Shown here one piece after another: positions 47,909 through 49,817 of a DNA stretch of 49,817 nucleotides (position 1 is the first letter of the stretch; every line of letters begins with the position of its first letter). The position numbers were made by a program, and so were the translations under genes. This DNA comes from a virus. Location of the stretch: IMG/VR virus record IMGVR_UViG_3300030329_002542, positions 1 through 49,817 of that record. One strand, 5' to 3'. The notes under the pieces were generated by a model. The model saw only the letters and a list, made by a program, of their open reading frames with translations. It did not search any database and had not been told where the DNA came from.

Positions 47909-48345
47909 TATGACTTATTAGTTGCCTTATATACTTCAGCAAATAATACAGTAACTATCCAAACCATTGCACCATAAACTGCTTCGTGTTCCCAAAACAA
48001 CTGCCATTTCTTATCAGCTCCATTACGAGCAAAAGGAAAACCGATTGTATGCCACAGCTGATACAGAATTGTTATACATATAGCTGCTCCCCCACTCCAT
48101 GCAGCAGCCTTCTTCGATTCATCGGCGGCTTTTTGTCGTCTACTCAAAGTAACCAGAGACCGTTTAGCAGATTTGAGTTCGCCCTTCAGATCATCGCGGT
48201 CATGCTTGTATTCTTTAGCCACAATGTTTTCGTTGCTCACCTGTTGACGCAGATGTTCAATCTCTTTAACGGCCTCAACATAGAGCCTTCTCTGTCTCTC
48301 TGCGGAGGGTATCTGCTCTGGAGGTGGATATTTTACCGGAGACAT
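47908..48345 (-). CDS. Coiled-coil protein with two membrane spans
   Basis: 145 residues. Residues 14-75 are a coiled coil (AVKEIEHLRQQVSNENIV; LKGELKSAKRSLVTLSRRQ). Two spans: about 80-103 (AAAWSGGAAICITILYQLWH) and 121-140 (AVYGAMVWIVTVLFAEVYKA). Candidate holin or membrane-associated lysis regulator. Directly followed by the MscS-like gene through TAATG. Confidence 0.7.
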   Translation of the reverse strand: MSPVKYPPPEQIPSAERQRRLYVEAVKEIEHLRQQVSNENIVAKEYKHDRDDLKGELKSAKRSLVTLSRRQKAADESKKAAAWSGGAAICITILYQLWHTIGFPFARNGADKKWQLFWEHEAVYGAMVWIVTVLFAEVYKATNKS

Positions 48346-48347
48346 CT

Positions 48348-48662
48348 TTAGCTACCTATTGTAGGCTTGGTTTCTGGAAAGTCATCTGTAGCGGGCCAAT
48401 TACGCAATGCGACCCTATAGGCCATTATCGCAGTATGCTCTGGATGGTCTGTCACTGTTACGAACTTATCTGTGCGATTGAGTTCACCATCTCGCCACAA
48501 ACGAGCCTCAAATCTGGCAGTTTCGGCTTTTATCTCTTCCGATTCTTGCGGCACAGGTATTAATTCATAACTACCTCCACCTGCGACTATTCGTGCCATT
48601 TCTTCCGTTGCAACAATATTACCTGTCGTGCCATCTTCATAAGTTATTTTGTAATCTGCCAT
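48348..48662 (-). CDS. Tail fibre assembly chaperone-like protein
   Basis: 104 residues directly after the adhesin gene. The C-terminal half, RFEARLWRDGELNRTDKFVT then YRVALRNWPATDDFP and a Pro-rich end, has the (R/W)-R-D-x-L-x-x-T-D and YR-x-ALR-x-WP signature of phage tail assembly chaperones (Phage_tail_APC type). It would help fold or attach the fibre or adhesin. Confidence 0.75.
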   Translation of the reverse strand: MADYKITYEDGTTGNIVATEEMARIVAGGGSYELIPVPQESEEIKAETARFEARLWRDGELNRTDKFVTVTDHPEHTAIMAYRVALRNWPATDDFPETKPTIGS

Positions 48663-48666
48663 TTCA

Positions 48667-49722
48667 TTACCCCATTGACGTTGGAAAAATTAAGACAACC
48701 CCTGCTCCACCTTTTGCAGTGAAACACCTGCCTGATGAATCCGTTGTGCGTGTAGCTCCAGAACCTGCACCCATAGACACCCTTGATCCGTAGCTCCACT
48801 CAAAAGCATCCGCTACAACCGTACCTCTGCCTCCCTCAAATGGGCCAGTGGTTTGTCCCACGTAGGTCCCATTACCTCTACTTTGGGCAGTGTCAAAACG
48901 GTAATTTGCGCCACCGTTCATAATTTGACCTGCATGGTACTTGTTTGTAATGTTCGCATACTGACTTGGACTTCCCAAATCAGGCCCATTATAAGTGGTA
49001 TTCTGATGCTCATCATAAGAAAATAACTCAGGGAACGGAGCCAATAATACAGGTATGTCTTTCGATTGGGCTGTACCCATATTATCCATAGAGCCTTTTT
49101 CTTCGGTAGCATAAACACCAACTTCTTGGTATTGATTTAGCGCACCACCAAAACTATGCTCTACAACACTTGATGTGGACGCACCTGTTATACCTGCTTG
49201 ACCTGCACTACCAGTCATCCATAGTCCTGTAGCACCACCTCCACTAGCTTGTTTTGTACTAGCACAAGCTCCACCTGCACCTCCTGTATAGTTAGCTATG
49301 GTTCCTCCACTCGCTGAACCACCTGTACCACCAGAACAACCTGCACCTGACCCAATAGCCCCTGCTCCACCACCATTGCCTGTCATAAAAGTGGAACCAC
49401 CTACAGCAATCGTGGTGTTACCACCTGCATTACCTGCAGATGCAGCAGCAGCAGTAATGACCCCCCTACTTGCACCCCCTGCGCCGATTGTTATGGTGTA
49501 AGCGGTTGATCCCAAAAAGGTATACCTACTAACGGCTGTTCCACCAGCACCCCCACCTGATGCCGAGTAGTCTACATCTCGATTGGAATGTGCGCCTGAT
49601 CCACCTGCGCCAATGCAATAAACTATAGCTTCAACATTACAACTTGGTGTCCATGTAGTGGTTGCAGAAAACATAATGTTCGGCAATCCTGTGTCGCCAC
49701 CCTTTTGTCCTAATATCGCCAT
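48667..49722 (-). CDS. Glycine-rich tail adhesin
   Basis: 351 residues, ATG after AAAAGGAG. Residues about 35-190 are Gly/Ala/Ser-rich with repeated GGGAGG, GAGGAS and GGSAS clusters, like polyglycine-II adhesin tips. Residues 195-270 have longer loops (YQEVGVYATEEKGSMDNMG). The end (GGAGVVLIFPTSMG) is typical of glycine-rich phage tail proteins. Cys24 and Cys32 flank the first strand. Probably the receptor-binding tip. The same gene start is found at the left window edge with mostly silent changes. Confidence 0.8.
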   Translation of the reverse strand: MAILGQKGGDTGLPNIMFSATTTWTPSCNVEAIVYCIGAGGSGAHSNRDVDYSASGGGAGGTAVSRYTFLGSTAYTITIGAGGASRGVITAAAASAGNAGGNTTIAVGGSTFMTGNGGGAGAIGSGAGCSGGTGGSASGGTIANYTGGAGGACASTKQASGGGATGLWMTGSAGQAGITGASTSSVVEHSFGGALNQYQEVGVYATEEKGSMDNMGTAQSKDIPVLLAPFPELFSYDEHQNTTYNGPDLGSPSQYANITNKYHAGQIMNGGANYRFDTAQSRGNGTYVGQTTGPFEGGRGTVVADAFEWSYGSRVSMGAGSGATRTTDSSGRCFTAKGGAGVVLIFPTSMG

Positions 49723-49817
49723 TAAAAAAATCTCCTTTTATAAGCTCATCCAGCTATCAATCGTGCCATCTACAAAAACCAACTGTACCGCGTTGCCTTT
49801 GGGCAGTGTTCCATCAG
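49340..49817. repeat. Right contig-end homology block
   Basis: Collinear with 1-478 with no gaps; about 43 hand-counted differences, clustered at third codon positions. The first 60 and the last 58 bases are identical or nearly so. Confidence 0.9.
49738..49817 (-). CDS. Tail fibre protein, C-terminal fragment (cut by window edge)
   Basis: The last 26 codons of a gene matching the end of the fibre at 399-2828; protein identical over the visible part (ends DSWMSL). One serine uses AGC instead of TCT, a two-base silent change. Continues beyond the window; probably an allele of the complete fibre gene. Confidence 0.85.
   Translation of the reverse strand, partial: DGTLPKGNAVQLVFVDGTIDSWMSL

Overview
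The window looks like one near-complete genome of an uncultured, strictly lytic-looking podovirus-type tailed phage (low GC by eye, bacterial sigma70-type promoters, strong AAGGAG-type ribosome sites, no integrase, no phage RNA polymerase recognised). The host cannot be named from the sequence. A podovirus is suggested by the P22/T7-like set: terminase, portal, scaffold, capsid protein, a short-tail adaptor and nozzle, tail fibre, and three very large helical or coiled-coil proteins of the internal-virion type. No tape measure or tail-tube gene is seen.

Layout. Two opposed transcription arms leave a 250-bp divergent control region at about 20.24-20.48 kb. The early/middle arm runs rightwards (+) from 20.48 to 37.85 kb: two AT-rich genes of unknown function, a 750-bp gene-free region that is the best origin candidate, a block of small regulatory and zinc-binding proteins, then recombination and replication genes (Cas4/RecB-like nuclease, pyrimidine-dimer-glycosylase family protein, Sak4-like ATPase, DUF669-like ssDNA-binding protein, ParB-methyltransferase fusion, uracil-glycosylase/DNA polymerase A fusion, DUF3987-like helicase). 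Five strong promoters with TTGACA, a 17-bp spacer and TATATT punctuate this arm, and several intrinsic terminators divide it.

The late arm runs leftwards (-) from 20.23 kb: small terminase, large terminase, portal, M15 peptidase, small head proteins, scaffold, capsid protein, decoration-like proteins, three glycosyltransferases, tail adaptor, nozzle and fibre, reaching coordinate 1. It then evidently continues from 49.8 kb down to 37.84 kb with a glycine-rich adhesin, fibre chaperone, membrane/lysis-type proteins and internal virion proteins. The two contig ends (1-478 and 49340-49817) are collinear homologues at about 91% identity by hand count, with mostly synonymous differences. The simplest reading is a circular map of about 49.3 kb whose ends come from two co-existing variants of the fibre/adhesin junction; a true tandem duplication is the alternative. 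On a circular map the late genes form one roughly 32-kb unit that meets the early arm tail-to-tail at 37.85 kb.

Most unusual features: a minimal MscS-like membrane protein in the lysis cassette; a 45-residue basic protein carrying the capsid protein's N-terminal motif; four near-identical 23-bp palindromes likely to be binding sites of a phage regulator; an 18-bp perfect inverted repeat bracketing the first early gene and covering its start codon; an origin-like region with iterated AGCCATT motifs and a 30-A tract; a membrane-anchored XRE regulator; and a family A polymerase with histidine at the position equivalent to E. coli Phe762.
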